Part shown: positions 24,574-30,859 of the stretch, piece after piece
Layout: every line of letters starts with the position of its first letter
Position numbering within the stretch: the stretch's first letter is position 1
NCBI GenBank assembly: GCA_900553515.1
Contig: USDN01000021.1
Span: 1-41,664, forward strand
DNA: 41,664 nt
DNA from: an uncultured Blautia sp.
GTDB taxonomy: Bacteria > Bacillota > Clostridia > Lachnospirales > Lachnospiraceae
Reading direction: 5' to 3'
Translations under genes and position numbers: made by a program
Notes under the pieces: model-generated
The model's database searches: none
What the model was told of the DNA's origin: nothing
Seen by the model: only the letters and a program-made list of their open reading frames with translations

Positions 24574-27144
24574 ATGAATGTGCAAAAAGCAAAAAAAGCG
24601 GTGGATAAACCCACCGCTTTTCATAAATGGTGTGGAAAAGAGAATGAAAATATCAGATTTGCCGTATATTTACTGGGATTGATGCTCCTCAGTGCCTGTT
24701 TTATGTTCGATGATTATCTTTTTGGAGATCAGCTGATGATCTTTCAGGATACCGGAAGCGACACCTGGCAGCAGTATATTATGAATTATTCGGCGATTGT
24801 CAACGATATCCGGGACGGAAGCTTCAGTTTGTGGGACTTTTCCAATGGATTTGGGGTTAATCTGTTTAATTTTAATCTGTTTGATCCCTTTCTGATGCTT
24901 CTGTATGGTCTGGGAGTGCTGCTGGGACCTGCACATATGCTTCTGTATATCAATGTGATTCAGATTCTGAAAATGCTGGCAGCGGGAGTGGCGTTTTATT
25001 TGTTTTTATACCAGTTTTCTCTCAGCAGTCAGGCAAAACTGGTGACTTCCTATGTGTATGGATTCAGTGGTTTTCTCCTGGTGTGGGGACAACATTATCA
25101 GTTTGGTACGGCAGTGATCTATCTTCCCCTGCTTCTTCTTTTTTGCGAAAGACATGTGCAGAAGAAAAAAGGGCGGGGATTTTTCCCGGTGATGGTTTTT
25201 TTGTGCGGGATCTACAGTGTGTATTTTACCTATATGTGTCTTGCGGCAACAGGACTTTACCTTTTGTTCCGGATCCTGATGCTGGACGGACTTACACCTG
25301 CGCAGAGGATCCGGCGATTCTTTACAGGCTGCGGTGAAATGCTTCTTGGCATAGGAATGAGTATGGCGGTTTTTCTGCCTATGGCAGAGGTGCTTCTGAA
25401 CGTGTCCTCCAGACTGGACAGCAGCGGGGTGGGATTTATGGACTGGCTGCAGCAGTGCTTCACACCCTATAGCGGGAAATTTTATGATTCTCTGGTGAAG
25501 CATCTGTTTTCCAGCAATCTGCAGAATGGATTTGGTATGGCAAAAGGACCTCAGCAGTATGTGATGAACTATTATGAGGATCCTGTTCTGTTCTGTTCCG
25601 GGCTGGCTGTTTTTCTGGATATCCAGTTCCTTCTGGTCCTGAGAAAAGCGGAGATGACCCGAAGGGCAAAGACAGTCCTGTATGGGGCAGCAGTGCTGAT
25701 TCTTACGGGAATGCTCCTTCCCATTGGAGGAACGGTCTTTAATTACTTTACAAAGCCAACGCAGAGATATACCTTTGTACTGGTACCGGTTTTTCTTCTC
25801 CTTATGGCATGGATGTGGGATTACCTGAAAAAAGGCGGGCGCCTCAGCCTTCTTCTGGTCATTGTGGTGGCTGGATTTATGGGACGGGCATATCTGGAAG
25901 GCTGGCAGCAGGCTGGATTTTCGGAATATAAAAGAAATATACTGATTCTGACAGCTACGGGGATTCTTACGGTTATCTGTCTGATCGCACTGGATTTTGT
26001 AAAAAAACAGCAGATCCGAAATCTGGTAATGGGAATTCTTACTGTGGCACTGGCTGTGCAGGTGATGTCAGAAGGAAGTACAAATTTCCAGGCCAGAGTT
26101 ACCCTGAAAAAAACAGATACACCGGCAGAGCTTATGGCACAGGAAATGGAACAGTATGAGACTGACAGACATTCCGAAAATAAAGCCGTCAGATATCGGG
26201 CAGAAATGAATAAGCCTCAGGATTTTTTCAGGGAAATGTATCGGGCGGATATTCCGCAGGTGCTGGATTATCTGGAAGAAAAGGACGGAAGCTTTTTCCG
26301 GGTGGAAAAGGATTATATTTCCGGAACAGTAGCCATGGATGCCTCTGCTCAGGGATATAACGGGATATCCTCCTATAACTCTGTTATGAACGGCTACATA
26401 AAGGAATTTGTGGAGACCTGCTGTCCGGAACTGTTTTTTGCAGATCAAAATCATTATACCTTCTGGAACAATGTAGAAGATGAACAGCTGGCAGCTTTTC
26501 TGGGAATCCGTTATCTGATCTCCGGTCAGAAGGTACCTGAGGAAGGATGGAAGGTACTGGATCAGGTAGGTGGGCTTTATGTCCATGAAAATCAGCTGGA
26601 AACCGGAACGGCTCACTTTTATACCGATGCGGTAACAGAGGAAAGTTTAAAGGAATTGTGTACAGAAGACACAAGAGACGAGTTTCTTCAGAATGTGATT
26701 GCTCTGCCGGAAGAAGAGGATTCTGAAACAGAAGTGAAGATTTTCCGGGAAACATCTCCGAAAGAACTTCAGACAGCCTCCGAGATTTCGCAGCTTCTCA
26801 GCCAGGAGGACAAAAATGCCATGGAAGATTCAGAAATCATCCTGAATCGACCGGAAAAAGATTCCCATATTACCGGATCCATCCATGCGGAAACAGACGG
26901 ATACGGAATGTTTATGATCCCATACGAAAAAGGCTGGAGCCTGACCATTGATGGAAAAGAAACAGAACTCCTTCGCGGCGACATTGGATTTCTGGCCTGT
27001 GAGATCCCGGAAGGCGATCACACACTGGAGCTGAATTTTCAGGCGCCGGGATTAAAGGCAGGAGTACTTGCCAGCTGTTTGTTCTGGATTTTGTTCGGAG
27101 TGTCCAGAATAGCGGGCAGATTTTTGGAAAAAAAGCAGAAATAA
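24574..27144 (+). CDS. YfhO-family GT-C membrane glycosyltransferase
   Basis: An 856-aa polytopic membrane protein with about 12-13 predicted helices up to residue 500, then an extracytoplasmic region and a last helix near the C-terminus. Hallmarks of YfhO are FGDQLMIFQDTGSDTWQQYI, with an acidic residue pair in the first outer loop, SNGFGVNLFNF, and GFSGFLLVWGQHYQ. In Bacillus, Listeria and Staphylococcus, YfhO proteins take a sugar from undecaprenyl phosphate, loaded by a CsbB/GtrB-type GT2, and attach it to an outer-surface polymer. The likely GT2 here is at 9728. ATG 24574 is the only good start; a perfect hairpin covers codons 7-16. The ribosome site is weak (AGAGAAG). Confidence 0.88.
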   Translation: MNVQKAKKAVDKPTAFHKWCGKENENIRFAVYLLGLMLLSACFMFDDYLFGDQLMIFQDTGSDTWQQYIMNYSAIVNDIRDGSFSLWDFSNGFGVNLFNFNLFDPFLMLLYGLGVLLGPAHMLLYINVIQILKMLAAGVAFYLFLYQFSLSSQAKLVTSYVYGFSGFLLVWGQHYQFGTAVIYLPLLLLFCERHVQKKKGRGFFPVMVFLCGIYSVYFTYMCLAATGLYLLFRILMLDGLTPAQRIRRFFTGCGEMLLGIGMSMAVFLPMAEVLLNVSSRLDSSGVGFMDWLQQCFTPYSGKFYDSLVKHLFSSNLQNGFGMAKGPQQYVMNYYEDPVLFCSGLAVFLDIQFLLVLRKAEMTRRAKTVLYGAAVLILTGMLLPIGGTVFNYFTKPTQRYTFVLVPVFLLLMAWMWDYLKKGGRLSLLLVIVVAGFMGRAYLEGWQQAGFSEYKRNILILTATGILTVICLIALDFVKKQQIRNLVMGILTVALAVQVMSEGSTNFQARVTLKKTDTPAELMAQEMEQYETDRHSENKAVRYRAEMNKPQDFFREMYRADIPQVLDYLEEKDGSFFRVEKDYISGTVAMDASAQGYNGISSYNSVMNGYIKEFVETCCPELFFADQNHYTFWNNVEDEQLAAFLGIRYLISGQKVPEEGWKVLDQVGGLYVHENQLETGTAHFYTDAVTEESLKELCTEDTRDEFLQNVIALPEEEDSETEVKIFRETSPKELQTASEISQLLSQEDKNAMEDSEIILNRPEKDSHITGSIHAETDGYGMFMIPYEKGWSLTIDGKETELLRGDIGFLACEIPEGDHTLELNFQAPGLKAGVLASCLFWILFGVSRIAGRFLEKKQK
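24594..24621 (+). terminator. Terminator-like hairpin inside the first codons of the YfhO gene
   Basis: AAAAGCGGTGG (24594-24604) pairs perfectly with CCACCGCTTTT (24611-24621) around a 6-base loop. The stem is GC-rich with A-tract and T-tract flanks, so it looks like a compact intrinsic terminator readable in both directions. It follows rmlD but lies within codons 7-16 of the next gene, so it may end most rmlD transcripts and lower YfhO expression. Confidence 0.65.
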
Positions 27145-27216
27145 TGCCGATATCGGTGATTCGCTATCTGTGGGATGTTCCATTATCGGAGAAACTGCAA
27201 TAGAATGGAGAAAAAG

Positions 27217-27729
27217 ATGATTGTTTTAATAACAGGTGCATCACACACAGGTAAGACTGTGCTTGCTCAAAAGCTGCTCGAAAAGTATAAATATCCGTAT
27301 TTATCAATAGACCATCTGAAAATGGGTCTGATTCGCAGCGGCTATACTAAGCTCACGCCCCAAGATGACGATAAGCTTACCGAGTATCTGTGGCCTATGG
27401 TTCGTGAAATAATTAAAACCGCCATAGAGAATAAACAAAATCTCATTGTTGAAGGGTGTTATATCCCTTTTGATTGGGCAAATGACTTTGCAAAAGAATA
27501 TCTTGATAATATCAGATACTTTTGCCTTGTAATGAGCGAAAATTATATTAAAAAGCATTTCAACAATATCAAGAAATATGCAAGTGTAATAGAAAGTCGC
27601 TTAGACGATGAATGGTGTACTATGGAAAGCGTTTTAGAAGATAATGCAAAAGTTTTGGAACTTGCAAAAAAGCATAATGTAAAATATCTGCTTATCGATG
27701 ATAAGTACGAGATAGAGATTGATTTGTAG
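27217..27729 (+). CDS. Small P-loop kinase, AAA_33/adenylate-kinase-like
   Basis: A 170-aa P-loop protein. It begins MIVLITGASHTGKT, so the Walker A (GASHTGKT) is near residue 7. DHLKMGL follows in the position of the substrate-binding strand, and NLIVEGCYIP serves as a Walker-B-like strand. ATG 27217 is preferred because GGAG lies 6 bases upstream and Walker A is then N-terminal as usual; ATGs at 27175 and 27205 are in frame. Codon use is more AT-rich than in the glycan genes on either side, suggesting separate origin. The substrate is not predictable. A strong terminator follows at 27821. Confidence 0.75.
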   Translation: MIVLITGASHTGKTVLAQKLLEKYKYPYLSIDHLKMGLIRSGYTKLTPQDDDKLTEYLWPMVREIIKTAIENKQNLIVEGCYIPFDWANDFAKEYLDNIRYFCLVMSENYIKKHFNNIKKYASVIESRLDDEWCTMESVLEDNAKVLELAKKHNVKYLLIDDKYEIEIDL

Positions 27730-27820
27730 TAGCAAATTCTGTTTTTACAGAACGAATGAAATTTGAGTAGGCAGGAAAGTTTTTAGCATAATGGATATGC
27801 AATTTACGGAATGAGCAGGG

Positions 27821-27855
27821 AGGGAATGACTGAAGACCGGTCATTCTCTTTTTTT
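27821..27855 (+). terminator. Intrinsic terminator after the P-loop kinase gene
   Basis: Twelve base pairs between 27821-27832 and 27838-27849 (core GAATGAC / GTCATTC, with G-T pairs), a 5-base loop, then a run of seven T at 27849-27855. It separates the kinase from the PadR promoter. Confidence 0.88.
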
Positions 27856-27902
27856 GGCTCTATTTACTAAATAAAATTAAATTATATTTTTATGATATAT
27901 TG

Positions 27903-27931
27903 TTGACACTAGATATACTGTGTAGTACACT
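27903..27931 (+). promoter_or_regulatory. Sigma-A-type promoter of padR
   Basis: TTGACA (27903-27908), a 17-base spacer and TACACT (27926-27931), about 23 bases upstream of the padR start, with GGAGG at 27941. This is the strongest promoter match in the window. Confidence 0.85.
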
Positions 27932-27937
27932 GTATAT
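27913..27937 (+). promoter_or_regulatory. PadR-type operator palindrome over the padR promoter
   Basis: A 25-base near-perfect inverted repeat: ATATAC, T, GTGTA, central G, TACAC, T, GTATAT. Only the centre and one symmetric pair fail to match. It covers the promoter spacer and the whole -10 element, so binding would block RNA polymerase. That fits autorepression by the PadR protein encoded next. Confidence 0.8.
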
Positions 27938-27953
27938 AAAGGAGGCATAGTAG

Positions 27954-28292
27954 ATGAATATTGATGACTGGAAATCACAGGTAAAAAGAGGAACACTTGA
28001 ATTTTGTATTTTGCTTTTGATAAAGAAACAACCGTCTTATGGTTATGAGATTATCAGCACATTGGATCAGTATCCCATCATTGCCGCGAAAGAAAATACA
28101 ATTTATCCGCTGCTGCGCCGATTGTTGAAAGAGGAATTTATTTCTTCCTGCTGGCAGGAGGGAACAGAGGGGCTGCCGCCGAGAAAGTATTATTCACTTA
28201 CAGCCAAAGGAGAAGAATACATTTCCGCAATGTCTGTGGAGTGGGACAACTTACTGAATGCGATCAACGAAATTAAAGGAGAAAAGGCATGA
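27954..28292 (+). CDS. PadR-family transcriptional regulator
   Basis: A 112-aa winged-helix repressor of the short PadR class. Visible features are RGTLEFCILLLIKKQPSYGYEI (helices 1-2), TIYPLLRRLLKEEFI (recognition helix), the wing PPRKYYSLTAKGEEYI, and a C-terminal dimerisation helix. GGAGG is 8 bases before ATG. The promoter carries a palindromic operator, so it probably represses its own operon. It overlaps the HAAS membrane gene by ATGA, the standard partner of this class. The inducing signal is unknown; members often respond to envelope stress or small lipophilic compounds. Confidence 0.93.
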   Translation: MNIDDWKSQVKRGTLEFCILLLIKKQPSYGYEIISTLDQYPIIAAKENTIYPLLRRLLKEEFISSCWQEGTEGLPPRKYYSLTAKGEEYISAMSVEWDNLLNAINEIKGEKA

Positions 28293-28858
28293 AAAAAATA
28301 TTAGATAATTATCTTGAAAAAATGGAAAAATGTCTGAGACCTGTTCCTGTTTCAGAACGGATTGATATTATCAATGAGATAAAAAGTGAAATGCAGGAAT
28401 TGCAGAACAATGGAGTTTCTGATGAAATGATTATTGAAAGACTGGGAGATCCCAAAGACCTGGCAAAAGCGTATCTTGGAGATCTCATAACCAAAGAAAA
28501 AGGATTCAGCTGGAACAGAGTCCTGATCATTTGCGCTTTTTGTAGTCTGGTAGGATTTTCGGGAATGGTTGTGATTCCCTGTCTGGGAGTGATTGCACCT
28601 ACATTTATAGTTTGCGGCGCCATTTGCCCGTGTCTGGGACTGATCAAGCTGATCAATCAGATTTTTCATCTTGGACTGCCCTTCGCAGATCATATTGGGA
28701 TATTTGTAAGTGAATCTTTCACACTGAATCCCCTGGTGGAATTTATCCTTATCCTTTTCATCGGAGTTCTGCTGTTCCTTGCAGGAATTGCTGCGTGGAA
28801 GCTTCTTGTTTTCTACTGTAAAAAGGTGAGCGGAACAGCAAAGAGACTTTTTGTATAA
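28289..28858 (+). CDS. HAAS (DUF1700-like) membrane protein
   Basis: A 189-aa protein translationally coupled to padR by an ATGA overlap. Residues 1-75 form the helical HAAS domain: RIDIINEIKSEMQEL, then ERLGDPKDLAKAYLGD. Three hydrophobic segments follow (about 76-100, 101-125 and 146-172). HAAS/DUF1700 proteins are regularly encoded with PadR regulators and are thought to act as membrane partners or sensors; no enzymatic role is known. No ABC transporter follows, although such pairs often precede one. Confidence 0.85.
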   Translation: MKKILDNYLEKMEKCLRPVPVSERIDIINEIKSEMQELQNNGVSDEMIIERLGDPKDLAKAYLGDLITKEKGFSWNRVLIICAFCSLVGFSGMVVIPCLGVIAPTFIVCGAICPCLGLIKLINQIFHLGLPFADHIGIFVSESFTLNPLVEFILILFIGVLLFLAGIAAWKLLVFYCKKVSGTAKRLFV

Positions 28859-28984
28859 AAAACAGCAGGTTTATGGGGTGAGTAAAATATAATTTTTGTC
28901 TGTAAATGACATGCAGATTTCATTGATCCTTCATTACATTTTTCAGACTGCAAATTTATATTCCTGTTGTTTTGTTGTGTATGG

Positions 28985-29046
28985 GCGGGAAACCGCAGGG
29001 CGCAGCCTGCCGACCAGCCTGAGGCTGGCTGCCGGCCGAGGACCGG
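28985..29046. other. GC-rich chain of small hairpins in the noncoding gap after the HAAS gene
   Basis: Within an otherwise AT-rich gap lie GCGG-GAAA-CCGC (28985-28996, a GNRA-type tetraloop), CAGG/CCTG (28996-29009), CCAGCC-TGA-GGCTGG (29014-29028) and CCGG/CCGG (29032-29046). The small open frames that cross it (such as 28967-29164) have no ribosome site and no coding character. It may be part of the folded element that starts 30 bases downstream, or an independent palindromic repeat. Confidence 0.5.
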
Positions 29047-29075
29047 ATTTCAATTTGACTGTTGCCCACTTTCAG

Positions 29076-29260
29076 ATGCAAAGAGAAAAAAGCAGATCAT
29101 AGTGCCTTGCGAGACTTCCGTCGGTAAGCCTGTGTTAGCTGCTGCCATCGAGCACATTGTTTGAGCCGTTAGGCGAGTTTGTGCGAATGGCAGCAAATCA
29201 GCGCACAGGTTTACCAGGAAATGCAGCATAGCACATGATCTGCTTTTTTCTCATATGCAT
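29076..29260 (+). ncRNA. Candidate structured RNA or long-hairpin element of about 185 bases
   Basis: The sequence folds onto itself along its whole length. Outer stem: 29083-29100 pairs without mismatch with 29235-29252 (18 bp, ending in T6), continued by 29102-29105/29231-29234 and 29076-29080/29256-29260. Next come TGC/GCA and TTCC/GGAA, then a 12-bp stem 29123-29134/29204-29215 with one G-U. After that are TGCTGCCAT/ATGGCAGCA (29140-29148/29187-29195), GCACA/TGTGC (29152-29156/29180-29184) and a GCC-GTTA-GGC tip. A rod with internal loops ending in T6 suits a transcribed RNA on the plus strand; a MITE with long terminal repeats is the alternative. I do not recognise the family. Confidence 0.6.
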
Positions 29261-29312
29261 CGTCTGTGAGGAACAAGAACCTTAAATCCTCATTTCCTCC
29301 ACAAACAGATAT

Positions 29313-29432
29313 TTATTTCAAAAATTTGTTAATCAGGTACACCAGAAGAGTCAGGATAACGATAACAGTAAAGATACTCAGCATCCCTTTCCACATAACT
29401 TCAAATGCCTGCATGATAAGCTCTGTATTCAT
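29313..29432 (-). CDS. OadG-like 39-aa single-helix subunit of a sodium-pump decarboxylase
   Basis: Read on the minus strand from ATG at 29432: MNTELIMQAFEVMWKGML, then SIFTVIVILTLLVYL as one membrane helix, and a basic end INKFLK. It lies 18 bases downstream of the oadB stop with an AAGGGG ribosome site. Gamma subunits (OadG) of sodium-translocating decarboxylases are small single-helix proteins encoded beside the beta subunit, and the WKGM motif near the helix start is typical. It is shorter than classical OadG (about 80 aa) because the cytoplasmic metal-binding tail is absent. Confidence 0.75.
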   Translation of the reverse strand: MNTELIMQAFEVMWKGMLSIFTVIVILTLLVYLINKFLK

Positions 29433-29450
29433 ACGGATTTCCCCTTTCCA

Positions 29451-30587
29451 TTAGAGAATGCTTGCAACAACGTTCAGGATAACGCCGCCGGCAACAACAG
29501 AAGCGATCTGGCCGGAAACGTTGGTTCCTGTTGCCTGCATGATGAGAACATTGCTTGGGTCTTCTTTAAGCGCCATTTTCTGTACAACACGGGCAGCCAT
29601 AGGGAATGCGGAGATTCCGGCAGCGCCGATCATAGGATTGATCTTTTCTTTGGAGAAAAGATTCATAAGCTTTGCAAAAAGCACACCTGCAGCAGTATCG
29701 AAGATAAATGCGCTGAGACCAATAAGCATGATCAGAAGAGTTTCCTTATTTACAAAGGTATCGGCTTTCATACTGAATGCAATGGTGATTCCCAGAAGAA
29801 GGGAAACCAGGTTAGACAGAACATTCTGTGCAGTATCAGACAGATTGTTCAGAACACCGCATTCACGGAGCAGGTTACCGAACATCAGGAATCCTACCAG
29901 AGATACGGACATTGGTGCAACCAGTCCGGCGATGAAAGTAACCACAATCGGGAAAATGATTTTCGCTTTTTTGGAAACAGTTGCCGGTTTGTATTCCATA
30001 TGGATGCAGCGCTCTTTTTTTGTTGTGAGCAGCTTGATGACCATAGGCTGGATGATCGGCACCAGAGCCATGTACGAGTAGGCGACTACCGCGATGGGGC
30101 CGATATAATTGGAGCCAAGAACCTGAGATACCAGAATGGAAGTCGGGCCGTCAGCAGCTCCGATGATACCGATGGAAGCAGCGTCTTTTAAGTCAAAGCC
30201 AAGGCAGCATGCAACAACGATAGCTGCGAAGATACCAAACTGAGCAGCAGCTCCGAACAGGAACAGCTTCGGGTTGGAAAGCAGAGGACCAAAGTCGATC
30301 ATTGCGCCGATTCCGATAAACAGAAGAAGCGGCATTGCTTCAGAAGCCTCGATTCCTACATTAAACAGCCACTCGATGATACCGCTTGTTTCGCCGATTC
30401 CTTCAAGTGTCTGGTTCAGTACACCGGAAGCAGGAAGGTTTACAAGAATCGCTCCGAATCCCAGCGGCAGGAGCAGTACCGGTTCCAGATCTTTATTGAT
30501 AGCGAGCCAGATAAGAACGGCTCCGATCACATACATGACGATCTGCTGGGGGGTGATAGATGTGATGCCGGAAATTAAAAAGTCCAT
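29451..30587 (-). CDS. oadB: Sodium-ion-translocating decarboxylase beta subunit (OadB/MmdB/GcdB)
   Basis: A 378-aa membrane protein that decarboxylates carboxybiotin and exports Na+ in oxaloacetate, methylmalonyl-CoA or glutaconyl-CoA decarboxylase complexes. Signature segments are GIGAMIDFGPLLSNPKLFLFG, GAADGPTSILVSQ (the conserved Asp of the ion and proton path), and AAGISAFPMAARVVQK near the C-terminus. Family length and about ten hydrophobic segments are present. AGGAGG lies before the ATG. A 39-aa gamma-like subunit follows; the alpha and biotin-carrier subunits are not in the window, so the substrate is open. A terminator and a candidate riboswitch lie upstream. Confidence 0.95.
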   Translation of the reverse strand: MDFLISGITSITPQQIVMYVIGAVLIWLAINKDLEPVLLLPLGFGAILVNLPASGVLNQTLEGIGETSGIIEWLFNVGIEASEAMPLLLFIGIGAMIDFGPLLSNPKLFLFGAAAQFGIFAAIVVACCLGFDLKDAASIGIIGAADGPTSILVSQVLGSNYIGPIAVVAYSYMALVPIIQPMVIKLLTTKKERCIHMEYKPATVSKKAKIIFPIVVTFIAGLVAPMSVSLVGFLMFGNLLRECGVLNNLSDTAQNVLSNLVSLLLGITIAFSMKADTFVNKETLLIMLIGLSAFIFDTAAGVLFAKLMNLFSKEKINPMIGAAGISAFPMAARVVQKMALKEDPSNVLIMQATGTNVSGQIASVVAGGVILNVVASIL

Positions 30588-30647
30588 ACAGATTCCTCCT
30601 AATTATTTTCACGGGACTGTCTGTCTGACTGTCAACAGGTTTCCAGT

Positions 30648-30686
30648 AAAAAAGACCTGTGTCCCGTAAAAAGGAACACAGGTCTT
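30648..30686 (-). terminator. Intrinsic terminator in the oadB leader
   Basis: On the minus strand, AAGACCTGTGTTCC (30686 down to 30673) pairs with the segment ending at 30652 in 13 of 14 positions, followed by a T-run (30653-30648). It lies between the candidate riboswitch and oadB, so it either ends the upstream D,D-carboxypeptidase transcript or is the switchable terminator controlling oadB. Confidence 0.85.
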
Positions 30687-30707
30687 GTCGTATACCAGAA
30701 TCAAAAA

Positions 30708-30785
30708 GGTATAGATTAAGCCAGAGCCAGAGGCTCATGCTGTTGACTTAATCGCACCGGACAGTGCTGACTACTCCCCTATATC
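30708..30785 (-). promoter_or_regulatory. Candidate yybP-ykoY-type (Mn2+) riboswitch upstream of oadB
   Basis: Read on the minus strand: stem TATAG/CTATA (30783-30779 with 30714-30710) encloses GGGGAGTAG (30779-30771), the hallmark 5' loop of yybP-ykoY RNAs. Next come a GCAC/GTGC hairpin and stem GATTAAG/CTTAATC, whose internal loop (TCAACAGCAT on one side, TGG on the other) is followed by a GAGCC/GGCTC hairpin. This is the order of P1, L1, P2, P3 and L3 in the Mn2+ riboswitch. The 3' strand of P1 (TATACC) can instead pair with GGTATA just before the terminator. Assignment is by eye; a different ion-sensing class is possible. Confidence 0.6.
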
Positions 30786-30859
30786 AAGTGTATTGTACAG
30801 TATGAGCAGTTTGTTTTCAAGATTTATTTTTAAAAGTTTTACAGAAAATTTATGATTTT

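Noticed and set aside
28896..29164. Two small plus-strand frames across the GC hairpins
   Set aside because: No ribosome sites and no coding character; the bases are better explained by stem-loop pairing.
29076..29260. Firm naming of the folded element as 6S RNA, raiA RNA or a group II intron domain V
   Set aside because: The overall rod shape is suggestive, but no diagnostic conserved sequence of these families could be confirmed by eye.
29458..30081. Plus-strand frame of 207 aa opposite oadB
   Set aside because: oadB is certain on the minus strand; the antisense product has no recognisable features.
30688..30790. tRNA or T-box leader before oadB
   Set aside because: No cloverleaf, no T-box consensus and no specifier stem; the GGGGAGTAG arrangement fits a metal riboswitch better.
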